In this document: piece after piece, positions 8,170 through 15,662 of the stretch
How positions within the stretch are numbered: position 1 is the stretch's first letter
Layout: every line of letters starts with the position of its first letter
Assembly: GCA_910579995.1 (NCBI GenBank)
Contig: CAJTWH010000014.1
Location: 1-64,000, forward strand
Length of the DNA stretch: 64,000 bases
Source of the DNA: an uncultured Muribaculaceae bacterium
GTDB lineage: Bacteria > Bacteroidota > Bacteroidia > Bacteroidales > Muribaculaceae
Reading direction: 5' to 3'
Position numbers and translations under genes: made by a program
The notes under the pieces: model-generated
Seen by the model: the letters and a program-made list of their open reading frames with translations, nothing else
Told to the model about the DNA's origin: nothing
Database searches by the model: none

Positions 8170-10569
8170 CTAAAGATAAGCGAAAGTGAATGAATCGAAT
8201 ATGAAATCGCGGCTCACGGTGGCGCGCAACTCGGCCTTGAGAGTCCTTACACCTCGGCTCGAAAGCGCCATGCGCAGCGGCCCGGCAAGTGTGCCGTCGA
8301 TGTCGGCGCGCCGCACGAGCCATGGCCGCAGGTCGCCCACGCTGCTGCCCTCGGCAGTTAGAGTGCCGCTGATGTCGCTGCCTTGTGCCGTCAGATACAG
8401 CGCCAGCGGCCTTACATCGCCATAGCGACGCGAGGGAGCGGCTTTAAGTATAATGGTGACATTGCACATCGCGTCGCTGTCGACGCCGGGGTCGAAGAGC
8501 TTGCGGTCGGCCGAGAGACAGAGGCCGCCGAGATTCTCGAAGCGCTCGAAGTTTACACATGTCATCCTGAAATATCCCCACCCGAACCGGCGGCAGAATA
8601 CATCGGCTGTGCCGTCGGCGCGCAGAGCCCACAGCTCGTCGCTCCTGCTGTCGTAGCCGACGGCCGGATAATCATTGCGCGTTGTGATTTTCGAGCTGCT
8701 TCCGCTGCGGGGCAGTATAGTGATACCGTCGCCGGCGATATATACCTCGCCATCGTCGCTCACTGCCATGGCGTCGGGCCGCAATATGCCGCGCGATAGT
8801 ATGGTGCGCAGGCCGGTGACTCCGCTCGACAGGTTGACGCCGGCACTGTAAATGCTTGAAGTGCAGCCGATAGTGAAGCGCGAGCGGCCGAAATCCCACG
8901 ACTGGTCGCTACCCGAGCGGCCGGCGAGACTGATCACCGTGCCCGATGTCTGCACCGTGGCGGCGATGTCGAGTGGCGTGGCTGCCGGAGCGAAAGCCAC
9001 GGTGTCGGCAAAATCAATCACCTCTTCCTCGGCGCTCACGCTCACGGTGGGCGAGCACGCCGGGAGGCTGAAAGGCCGCAGGTCGTCGGCTATAAACACC
9101 GCGTATCGGCCCGACGCTTCGGGGCTCAGCCCGAAGGTGCGGCGGTGGTTGCTGCCGCTGTAGTAGCATACGATATCTATCTCTCGGGCGTCGGGTGCCG
9201 GGTAGCATATCACCGGGCTGAGGACAGCGGGGGCGAGCTGCAGGCCGCTGTCGTGGCGCATTACTCCCTTGTTGCCCTTGAAGTGCACGGTGCTTATCGA
9301 GTTCCATGCGCCGCTGCCGGCTGAGGCGGCATAAATCGCAGGGGAATATCCGACAAATCTTTTCACCGAGATATTGCCCCAAGCGACGGCGCCCGACGAT
9401 GAGGCCACCGCGCCGGCGCTGAACGTGTGTGGCTGCCTGAGCATAGTGTCGGCATAGCTATGGCTCTTTACTTTTTTTGCCAATACGCTCTTGATACGGC
9501 TGCTATCGGCGGCGGGGTCCGGGTTGACAGCGATGTCGATTTTCACCGTGCGGGTGTCGCCGCTGAATGGGGCGTTGATAACGGCCACGCGCTCTTCGAG
9601 TTGCTCAATGCGGGCTATCGCGTCCATTATTATGCGTCGGGCGTTTGTCCGGTAGCTTGTGCCCAAGCCCCGTTCGCGCCCCGGCAGGCCTACATGGGCG
9701 AATGTCGAGGCCGACGAGCCGGCACGCCCGAGGGAGGCCGTGCCCTCCATCGAGGGGTCGTAGGGGTGGAAGAGGGGAGTCATAAGTATCTCGGCCATAG
9801 CCACATCGCTGCCGCTGTCCGACGGCAGACCTACCTCAAGGTGCCAAGTGGAGGCAGCGAGGCTGTAGGCGTTGATGTTGACGCGGTCGGGCGACGTGAG
9901 CGCCACATTCTCAGTGCATTGGGCGCCGCTGCTGTGGGTGAGAAGCACGGGCGCGGATTCAAACAGGATGTCGCCGCGGGAGTCGAGCAGGCGGTAGCGT
10001 GCCAATGCCGGCTGTATCATTACGCCTTGGCCGGCGGCGTCGGCGCACAGGCGTCGGTAAGCCTCGCTGAGATCACCGATGAGAGCGTCGCGGTCTTTCT
10101 TGTCGAAAAGCCCGGTGGTGTAGGTGCGCGATAAGGTGCGGGTGTCTACGGCGGCGCTAAGAGTCACATCGTCAACACTATACAAGCTTATCGGATGGTA
10201 ATCGCGTCGGGCGGCCTCAACCTTGGCGGCGGTGGCATACGAAGCTCCGCCGTCGGCCATCACGAGCAACTTGTCGCCCATATTCAGGCAGCACCGTGCC
10301 TCGCCCATGAGTTCGCCGGTGGCAATAAGAGCCATATTGTTGGCCAGAGAGCCTACGGTGGAGCCGTTGCTCATCAGCAGACTGCCCAGCAGGCGCGCCA
10401 GCGGCTTCCATCCCTGCGGCAGGGTATAATCAGTTGGCGCACAGGCAGGCACGAGCGTCATCGCACCTGCGCTGTTGATTGTCGGGCGCATATTCTCAAC
10501 CAACACCGCCCCCTTGCCGTCGCTCATTAGCGACGCGCACATTACATCTTCTTTAGTAAACTTTGCCAT
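8170..10569 (-). CDS. 799-residue protein of unknown function, partner of the orphan terminase
   Basis: I do not recognise this family. There is no signal peptide or membrane helix, so it should be cytoplasmic. The first 170 residues include a DTRTLSRTYTTGLFDKKDRD segment. A short helical stretch (about 310-335) precedes a beta-rich half. Residues about 590-690 contain blade-like motifs (AMAVSDDGEVYIAGDG, VGYDSRSDELWALRADG), which suggests a propeller or another repeated-sheet fold. The C terminus ends in aromatic residues (FIFDSFTFAYL), as is common in phage structural proteins. It is the first gene of a two-gene operon with the terminase, 3 bp apart. A phage tail or adaptor origin is a guess from context and from its lack of export signals. 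Confidence 0.75.
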   Translation of the reverse strand: MAKFTKEDVMCASLMSDGKGAVLVENMRPTINSAGAMTLVPACAPTDYTLPQGWKPLARLLGSLLMSNGSTVGSLANNMALIATGELMGEARCCLNMGDKLLVMADGGASYATAAKVEAARRDYHPISLYSVDDVTLSAAVDTRTLSRTYTTGLFDKKDRDALIGDLSEAYRRLCADAAGQGVMIQPALARYRLLDSRGDILFESAPVLLTHSSGAQCTENVALTSPDRVNINAYSLAASTWHLEVGLPSDSGSDVAMAEILMTPLFHPYDPSMEGTASLGRAGSSASTFAHVGLPGRERGLGTSYRTNARRIIMDAIARIEQLEERVAVINAPFSGDTRTVKIDIAVNPDPAADSSRIKSVLAKKVKSHSYADTMLRQPHTFSAGAVASSSGAVAWGNISVKRFVGYSPAIYAASAGSGAWNSISTVHFKGNKGVMRHDSGLQLAPAVLSPVICYPAPDAREIDIVCYYSGSNHRRTFGLSPEASGRYAVFIADDLRPFSLPACSPTVSVSAEEEVIDFADTVAFAPAATPLDIAATVQTSGTVISLAGRSGSDQSWDFGRSRFTIGCTSSIYSAGVNLSSGVTGLRTILSRGILRPDAMAVSDDGEVYIAGDGITILPRSGSSSKITTRNDYPAVGYDSRSDELWALRADGTADVFCRRFGWGYFRMTCVNFERFENLGGLCLSADRKLFDPGVDSDAMCNVTIILKAAPSRRYGDVRPLALYLTAQGSDISGTLTAEGSSVGDLRPWLVRRADIDGTLAGPLRMALSSRGVRTLKAELRATVSRDFIFDSFTFAYL

Positions 10570-10587
10570 AAAAGTAGTTTTTTACCG

Positions 10588-10595
10588 CAAAGTTA
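10588..10595 (-). promoter_or_regulatory. -7 box of the orphan terminase operon
   Basis: The minus strand reads TAACTTTG, a perfect host-type -7 element, 18 bp before the ATG at 10569. No good TTTG lies at the expected distance upstream, so strength is uncertain. Confidence 0.5.
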
Positions 10596-10700
10596 CACCC
10601 GCCACCCCCTCCCCACACCCCCGATTTTCAAGAGTAAGGAAAAACGATCGGCAGTTTTACCCATAAAATGCGACGTTGGGCGTTCGGCATATTAATACAT

Positions 10701-10737
10701 AACCCTACATCCGTACCTTGCGGAGGGATGTAGGGTT
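10701..10737. terminator. Hairpin between the Sel1-type gene and the orphan terminase operon
   Basis: Arms AACCCTACATCC (10701-10712) and GGATGTAGGGTT (10726-10737) pair perfectly. It follows the stop of the minus-strand gene at 10756, so it probably ends that transcript. The T-run is better on the plus strand than on the minus strand. Confidence 0.6.
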
Positions 10738-10755
10738 TTGTGTTGTGTCATAGCG

Positions 10756-12741
10756 TTATAGGCCGAGTGCCTGACGTTGGGCTGCTATGCGTTCCCGGAG
10801 GGCGTTGACCGTAAATTCATAGCCACGGAGCGAGACGACTGCCGCTGAAATATGTTTGTCTTTGTTTTGCTTGATATATTCTGAGGCACTCTTTTTTATA
10901 TTTTTGTCTTTGCTATTTTTTGACGCAAGCAGGAGCTGATTATCAAGCTCGCGGGTCTGGTTGACCAATTCGGAGAGTGTGGGGTCTATTTTGAGTGAGG
11001 CTGTCATTGCCTCAAGATCGGGAATCCCATTGTTGTCAAATTTAATTTGGCCTTTGCGCAGATGATAGTCGCCTACGGGTTCATGGGTTATCACACTTAT
11101 TTCACACAAATCGGAGTTGGCGACCGGACGGCTCACACACCAATCATCAATAACTTCATCTAATGTGTCGTCAAGGACGCGGCTAATCTTCACAGCTGCG
11201 CTGTCGGCTACCTGTGAAAGCCATTTTCGCCGGCCGCAGGGAATGTTGTGTATATATTCGGAGAGAGCTTCTTTGAAGCGTTCGTTGTTAAAAGTTTCGC
11301 CTGTGCCCCGTTTTTTCTCAAAGTGCAACACCGAACCGTCTTTGCTTAGATAAAGATCGTTGGCGGTGACACCTAAGATTTTATAAGTCTGCTTGAGCTG
11401 AGGGGCGGGTATAACTTCGGTCAACATTTCGCTGAGCATTTTCTTTCGGCGTTTGACAAATTGAGACGTAGGATAATCACCGCGTGCCTGAGTCAGAAAT
11501 TGGCGTTCGTAAGTTCCCATCTTGAACTCGGTGAAATCCTCAGCTGCTTCGCGTTTCCAGTGGTCAATCAAGGCTTTTTCGTTGAATTTAGTATTGACTG
11601 TCACTGTGGGAGAGCCTTTGAGGTCGAGATTGAGGACCCTGTCGGTGATGGTCCAACGTCCTGAGAGTTTTGCTTTGGCATCTACGTCAAAATACCATCC
11701 GCCTGTGATTTGACCACCTTTGCGTCTGCGTGTACCGGTTTTCATGTTAGTGCCAGAGCTGCCCTCTTTAGATTCCATCCATGCATAATCGGTGTATTCG
11801 CTTCCATAAATGTAGGTCACGCCACCTGCGGGGGTGAAGTTGAGACCGATAATCAGGCCATGGAGTACCATTTCCTCTTGGTTATCATAGTCGAATCCGA
11901 CAACCTTGTCTTCGTCAGAGGCCACGCAGGTGTAAGACCCCGAAGGCACTTGTTTGGCGGTTTTGCTCCATTGGGCGGGAGTTTTGAGGAACACGACAGT
12001 TGTGTCCCCGCTGATATTGACCATGCGTCCACGGAGCAGACGGTAATTTCCTTCGGGTATCGTCTTGTATTGTTCGACGAAGCCATAGAAGGTGCCTTCG
12101 CCGGGATAGTCGATCACAGCATAGCTTATTGCCGGGTCTCCATTGACGACTTGGCCGTTTTCAATCCTGTCCGGGGCTTTATCAAGCACTCGTTGGGCGT
12201 AATGTACCACGCGTCCGTCGTCTAAGCGGGCAAAAGGCTCTGCTGTGTGACGCAAGAATGTGTCGATAAGCTCGGTGTTGTTTGTCTTACAATCGCCATA
12301 AAATGACGGGGCAAAATTACAAGTATTCATGTCTTGCTGTTTGCTGTATTGACGGTAAATTTCGTCATTATTGGCCATCAGGGCTTTGACAGCGATTTGG
12401 CGACACATCGGAGCTCCGTAGGTTTGTGCCAGTTCTTCGAGTAATTTTTTTGCAGCCTCGACGCGATATGAGTTAAATTTGCTTTGGATTTCGAATATTG
12501 CAGCCTCGGCTTTCTCGATAGGAGTGCCGATCTGGCAGACGATTTCGTAATATTTATGAGCTTTCTGATAGTTTTTTTCAAGTTCGTCGCCATTGGCGTA
12601 GGCACGTGCTAAAGAGGCAGCCGCCCATGACTCGCCCTCTTTGGCGTATTGCTCATACTCTTTGACCTTCGAAGGCTCTAACGCCACAGCTGTCAGGGCC
12701 GCTGCCATAAACGTGATGGCAAGCAATTTTTTAATATCCAT
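10756..12741 (-). CDS. Exported protein with N-terminal Sel1-like repeats
   Basis: This 661-residue protein has a signal peptide (cleavage near residue 20). Residues about 25-75 form Sel1/TPR-like helices (EGESWAAASLARAYANGDEL, then QKAHKYYEI). The remainder contains a beta-rich middle with repeated hydrophobic strands and a charged, mostly helical C terminus (residues 570-655) that could form a coiled coil. No enzyme motif is visible. It stands alone between the palindrome cluster and the terminase operon. Sel1 repeats usually bind protein partners. The specific role is unknown. Confidence 0.75.
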   Translation of the reverse strand: MDIKKLLAITFMAAALTAVALEPSKVKEYEQYAKEGESWAAASLARAYANGDELEKNYQKAHKYYEIVCQIGTPIEKAEAAIFEIQSKFNSYRVEAAKKLLEELAQTYGAPMCRQIAVKALMANNDEIYRQYSKQQDMNTCNFAPSFYGDCKTNNTELIDTFLRHTAEPFARLDDGRVVHYAQRVLDKAPDRIENGQVVNGDPAISYAVIDYPGEGTFYGFVEQYKTIPEGNYRLLRGRMVNISGDTTVVFLKTPAQWSKTAKQVPSGSYTCVASDEDKVVGFDYDNQEEMVLHGLIIGLNFTPAGGVTYIYGSEYTDYAWMESKEGSSGTNMKTGTRRRKGGQITGGWYFDVDAKAKLSGRWTITDRVLNLDLKGSPTVTVNTKFNEKALIDHWKREAAEDFTEFKMGTYERQFLTQARGDYPTSQFVKRRKKMLSEMLTEVIPAPQLKQTYKILGVTANDLYLSKDGSVLHFEKKRGTGETFNNERFKEALSEYIHNIPCGRRKWLSQVADSAAVKISRVLDDTLDEVIDDWCVSRPVANSDLCEISVITHEPVGDYHLRKGQIKFDNNGIPDLEAMTASLKIDPTLSELVNQTRELDNQLLLASKNSKDKNIKKSASEYIKQNKDKHISAAVVSLRGYEFTVNALRERIAAQRQALGL

Positions 12742-12959
12742 TAGAAATGTTATGAGAATTATAATTTAAGATTGGTATAAATACAACTTTATCATGATAC
12801 AAAGAAGTTGTTTAAGAATTTTTACGGAGTGAATGAAAATTAAGGGATATTCTCAATCTCTCAGATTTGACAAGTGCAAAATTACTACTTTACTTATACT
12901 AATGCAAATCTTTCCTGAAAGATATTTAATTGCTTGCCATGAGATTGGTGTCGCTCAGC

Positions 12960-13580
12960 TACGCGGCTTGCCCCACACACCTGTGCGAGCTTCGGTGTAT
13001 GATTAATTGGTGTTTTGCGAACGCCTGCAATGAGTCAGCAGATAAAAGGCTTCCGTAAGGAGGCCGATTATTAGTAGCCGCTTATACCGTAGCATAGCGG
13101 AGGTATATGCGGTGAGGGGATATGCCCAAGAATTCAAGGCGTTCGGCAGAACGCCGAAACCTCTAATTGGTTGTAAATCGGCCTCCTACGGACGCCTTTT
13201 ATTTTGCTTTACATCTATCCGCATACACCTACGCCACGCTGCGGTGTAAGCGGCTACTGAAAAATCGGCGTTCTGCGAACGCCCGCGGGTGTTTCGGTCA
13301 TAGTAGCCCCACACACCTGCGCGAGCTTCGGTGTATGGGGTTACGGATAATCGGCGTTCTGCGAACGCCATTGGTTCTGTAAAGCTTTCATGAGGTGGTT
13401 GTCGCGCAGCTACGCAGCGCTTTTTATCGGGGAGATTGCGGTGACCTGTGGTTGCGCATAGCTACGCCATGCTTACCACAGGCTACAGAGAGTCGCGACA
13501 GCTACGCCGTCGTTTGCCGCTACGCGGCTTGCCCCGGTGTATGGGGTTACGGGAAATCGGCGTTTTGCGAACGCGCCAGT
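12960..13580. repeat. Cluster of REP-like palindromes in a 900-bp gene-free gap
   Basis: The palindrome GGCGTT(C/T)TGCGAACGCC occurs at 13009-13025, 13268-13284, 13353-13369 and 13559-13574 (last copy imperfect), and inverted at 13138-13155. A second foldable block, ACACACCT...TTCGGTGTATG, occurs near 12974 and 13310, with variants near 13215 and 13537. It usually lies a short distance before the first palindrome, forming a compound unit of about 60-75 bp. A third word, CAGCTACGC or close variants, recurs near 12958, 13408, 13470 and 13500. No reading frame in 12742-13641 looks like a gene. This is REP/REPIN-like architecture. Confidence 0.8.
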
Positions 13581-13641
13581 GCGTCTATTATCTTGCCTTG
13601 ATTCCTTTGGCCTTTGAACCTGATGTTTCGCGCGCGAAGCG

Positions 13642-14952
13642 TCAGCGGCGGAGGGCTTTTTGGGAGAGGAAGCGGTGGCCGAGGCGGCAGTAGAGGCATT
13701 TGCGGGGTTCGCAGTAGTTGCGGCGGAGCTGGAGGAGGGCTTGGCCGGTGAAGGCGCTGTCGCAGTCTATGCCGCCTTGGCCGAAGAGGCGTGTGACATT
13801 GTTCTGCTCGGGAGGGAGGGCGTGGAGTATGTCGACGGCGCTCTCTTGCATGGCGATGTTGGCGTATTGTCGGCCATAGGCATAGAGGATTGGGGCTACG
13901 ACGTTGATTATGAGTATGTCGGCGGAGTTTTTGCTCAGGGCAGCGGAGGGGCGCCCGGCTGAGGGCTCGAAGGTGTAGTGGGTTTGCCAGAAGTCGCTGA
14001 GGCGGACGCGAAAGAGGGAGTAGGCGTCTTCCAAGCTTCTGACGTTGAATATGTTGCGCCCTATCTCGAATCCTCCGGCTACCATTGCGGCGAGGAGTGC
14101 TATGCGGCGGTGGGGGAAGTTGTGGGGTCTCATCCTCGCCATTTTCCATCCTAAGCTGCATGGCTGTTGGAGCCCGTATTTGGTGGTAAGGAAGCGGTGC
14201 TCTGTGGCGAGGCGGGCGGCATAGATGTCTTCGGCGCTTGTGCCTGTGCTCTCGGGAATGAGGCCTGCCTGACCGAAGAGGAGTCCCTCGATGGCCTCGA
14301 TATTGTCGTGATGGTGGAGCATGCGCGAGAGGGGCGTGGCGATGGCGAGGCGCTCGAAGGCGTCGCTGTTGGTGTGGAAGCCGAGGGCGCGGGCGAGGGT
14401 GACATATACGGCCTCGCGCCAATTGTTGTCGAGACGGCCGACGAGTTCTTCTACGCGGTCGGCCTTGGCGTAGAGGCGCTCGAAGCCGAGGGCTGTGATC
14501 CAGTCGGTGAGGTAGATGGAGGGGAGGGAGCGGATTTCGTCGGCGCAGGCGAGGCCGGCGGTGGGGTTGTCTACCATCCGGCGGTAGGATTGGTGGAAGT
14601 CGCGTGCGCAGGTCATCACTACCTGCAGAATGGTTGTGCCGTCGGCTCGCATGATGGTGCAATCGTCGGTGTCGACGACGTGGAGCACAACATTACTGTA
14701 TGCCGGGTCGGCGTCGTGACCGTGGCGGTGCCAGTCGGAGGCAAGCACGTGTATCTCTATATTGCCGGCCCAGATTTCAGTGCCTATACGTATTTTGGCG
14801 TTGAAGAAATCGGGTCCGGCGTCGTTGTTGAGCAGGCCGGGGTCGATAACTTCCAACGCTTGTCCGTCGCGGGTGCGCATGTCGCCCGGAAGCCACAATC
14901 TGTGTTGCCACACATATTGCATCAACTTCTCTCCGGGCTGTCGGCCGCTCAT
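13642..14952 (-). CDS. DUF2851 family protein
   Basis: This 436-residue protein matches the Bacteroidetes-wide DUF2851 family. The N-terminal YVWQHRLWLPGDMRTRDG, the IDPGLLNNDAGPDFFNAKI block and GNIEIHVLASDWHRHGHD are characteristic. The C terminus has a Cys-rich pattern (CDSAFTG...CEPRKCLYC), which could bind metal. Function is unknown. The conserved D/E-x-K-like residues early in the protein recall nuclease folds, but this is only a suggestion. It follows ribE by 13 bp in the same direction, so the two probably form an operon. Confidence 0.85.
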   Translation of the reverse strand: MSGRQPGEKLMQYVWQHRLWLPGDMRTRDGQALEVIDPGLLNNDAGPDFFNAKIRIGTEIWAGNIEIHVLASDWHRHGHDADPAYSNVVLHVVDTDDCTIMRADGTTILQVVMTCARDFHQSYRRMVDNPTAGLACADEIRSLPSIYLTDWITALGFERLYAKADRVEELVGRLDNNWREAVYVTLARALGFHTNSDAFERLAIATPLSRMLHHHDNIEAIEGLLFGQAGLIPESTGTSAEDIYAARLATEHRFLTTKYGLQQPCSLGWKMARMRPHNFPHRRIALLAAMVAGGFEIGRNIFNVRSLEDAYSLFRVRLSDFWQTHYTFEPSAGRPSAALSKNSADILIINVVAPILYAYGRQYANIAMQESAVDILHALPPEQNNVTRLFGQGGIDCDSAFTGQALLQLRRNYCEPRKCLYCRLGHRFLSQKALRR

Positions 14953-14965
14953 ATCATGGCTTTTT

Positions 14966-15577
14966 TTACAAGGCTCTCACTTCGTTGAGTCGAGCAAGAT
15001 ATTTGCCTATTATGTCGAATTCGATGTTCACTCGGCTGCCTTTTTCTATTTGGCAGAAGTTGGTGTGCTCGAAAGTGTAGGGGATTATTGCTACGCGGAA
15101 GGAGTTAATCTCGCTGTCGCATACGGTGAGGCTCACGCCGTTGACTGTCACCGAGCCTTTTTCGACGGTCATGTATCCTTTTGCTGCCATCTCGGGGCTT
15201 ACCTCATATTCGAATTTGAAATAGCGGCTGCCGTCGGCTTCCTCTATGTCGGTGCATACGGCGGTGGTGTCGACGTGTCCTTGCACGATATGTCCGTCGA
15301 GGCGTCCGTTCATGAGCATTGAGCGCTCGAGGTTTACGCGGTCGCCCTCCTTGAGGTCGCCGAGATTGGAGCGGTCGAGAGTCTCGCGGATAGCGGTGAC
15401 GGTGTATGTACCCTCGGGATTGAGGGCTACTACGGTGAGGCACACGCCGTTGTGGGCGACGGACTGGTCGATATGGAGTTCGTCGGTAAACGAGCAGCGG
15501 AGAGTGAGGTCTACATTCGATTCGTTATGTTTTACTGCCACCACAGTGGCTGCGTCTTCTACAATGCCGGAAAACAT
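14966..15577 (-). CDS. ribE: Riboflavin synthase, alpha chain
   Basis: This 203-residue enzyme dismutates two 6,7-dimethyl-8-ribityllumazine molecules into riboflavin. It has the expected two lumazine-binding barrels, each opening with an F-G-I-V or related motif. The N terminus MFSGIVED, the VAHNGVCLTV segment and the second-barrel VNGVSLTVCD segment are diagnostic. The usual partner genes are absent here, and DUF2851 follows 13 bp downstream. No FMN riboswitch is seen in the short upstream gap. Confidence 0.95.
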   Translation of the reverse strand: MFSGIVEDAATVVAVKHNESNVDLTLRCSFTDELHIDQSVAHNGVCLTVVALNPEGTYTVTAIRETLDRSNLGDLKEGDRVNLERSMLMNGRLDGHIVQGHVDTTAVCTDIEEADGSRYFKFEYEVSPEMAAKGYMTVEKGSVTVNGVSLTVCDSEINSFRVAIIPYTFEHTNFCQIEKGSRVNIEFDIIGKYLARLNEVRAL

Positions 15578-15631
15578 GCTATGTCAGTTTTAAGTTAAAT
15601 ATAAACGATTGCGAGGTCAAGAGGTGCGCTT

Positions 15632-15660
15632 CAGCCCACAGCCTACCAACCACCAACTCC
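15632..15660. repeat. CCACCAAC-rich tract, family of the 94-bp repeat
   Basis: A run of CAGCCCACAGCC followed by CCAACCACCAAC-type words abuts the stop codon of the minus-strand gene at 15663. It resembles the CA-rich half of the 3234-3510 repeat unit. Confidence 0.5.
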
Positions 15661-15662
15661 TG

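Noticed and set aside
6328..10569. A complete prophage around the terminase
   Set aside because: No portal, capsid, small terminase, lysis, integrase or attachment repeats are visible, and core genes begin within 100-200 bp on both sides.
12960..13580. CRISPR array
   Set aside because: Repeats are of three kinds, of uneven spacing and partly inverted, with no regular spacers and no cas genes nearby.
15578..15631. FMN riboswitch before ribE
   Set aside because: The upstream space is too short and lacks the conserved AGGGTGAAATTC-type core.
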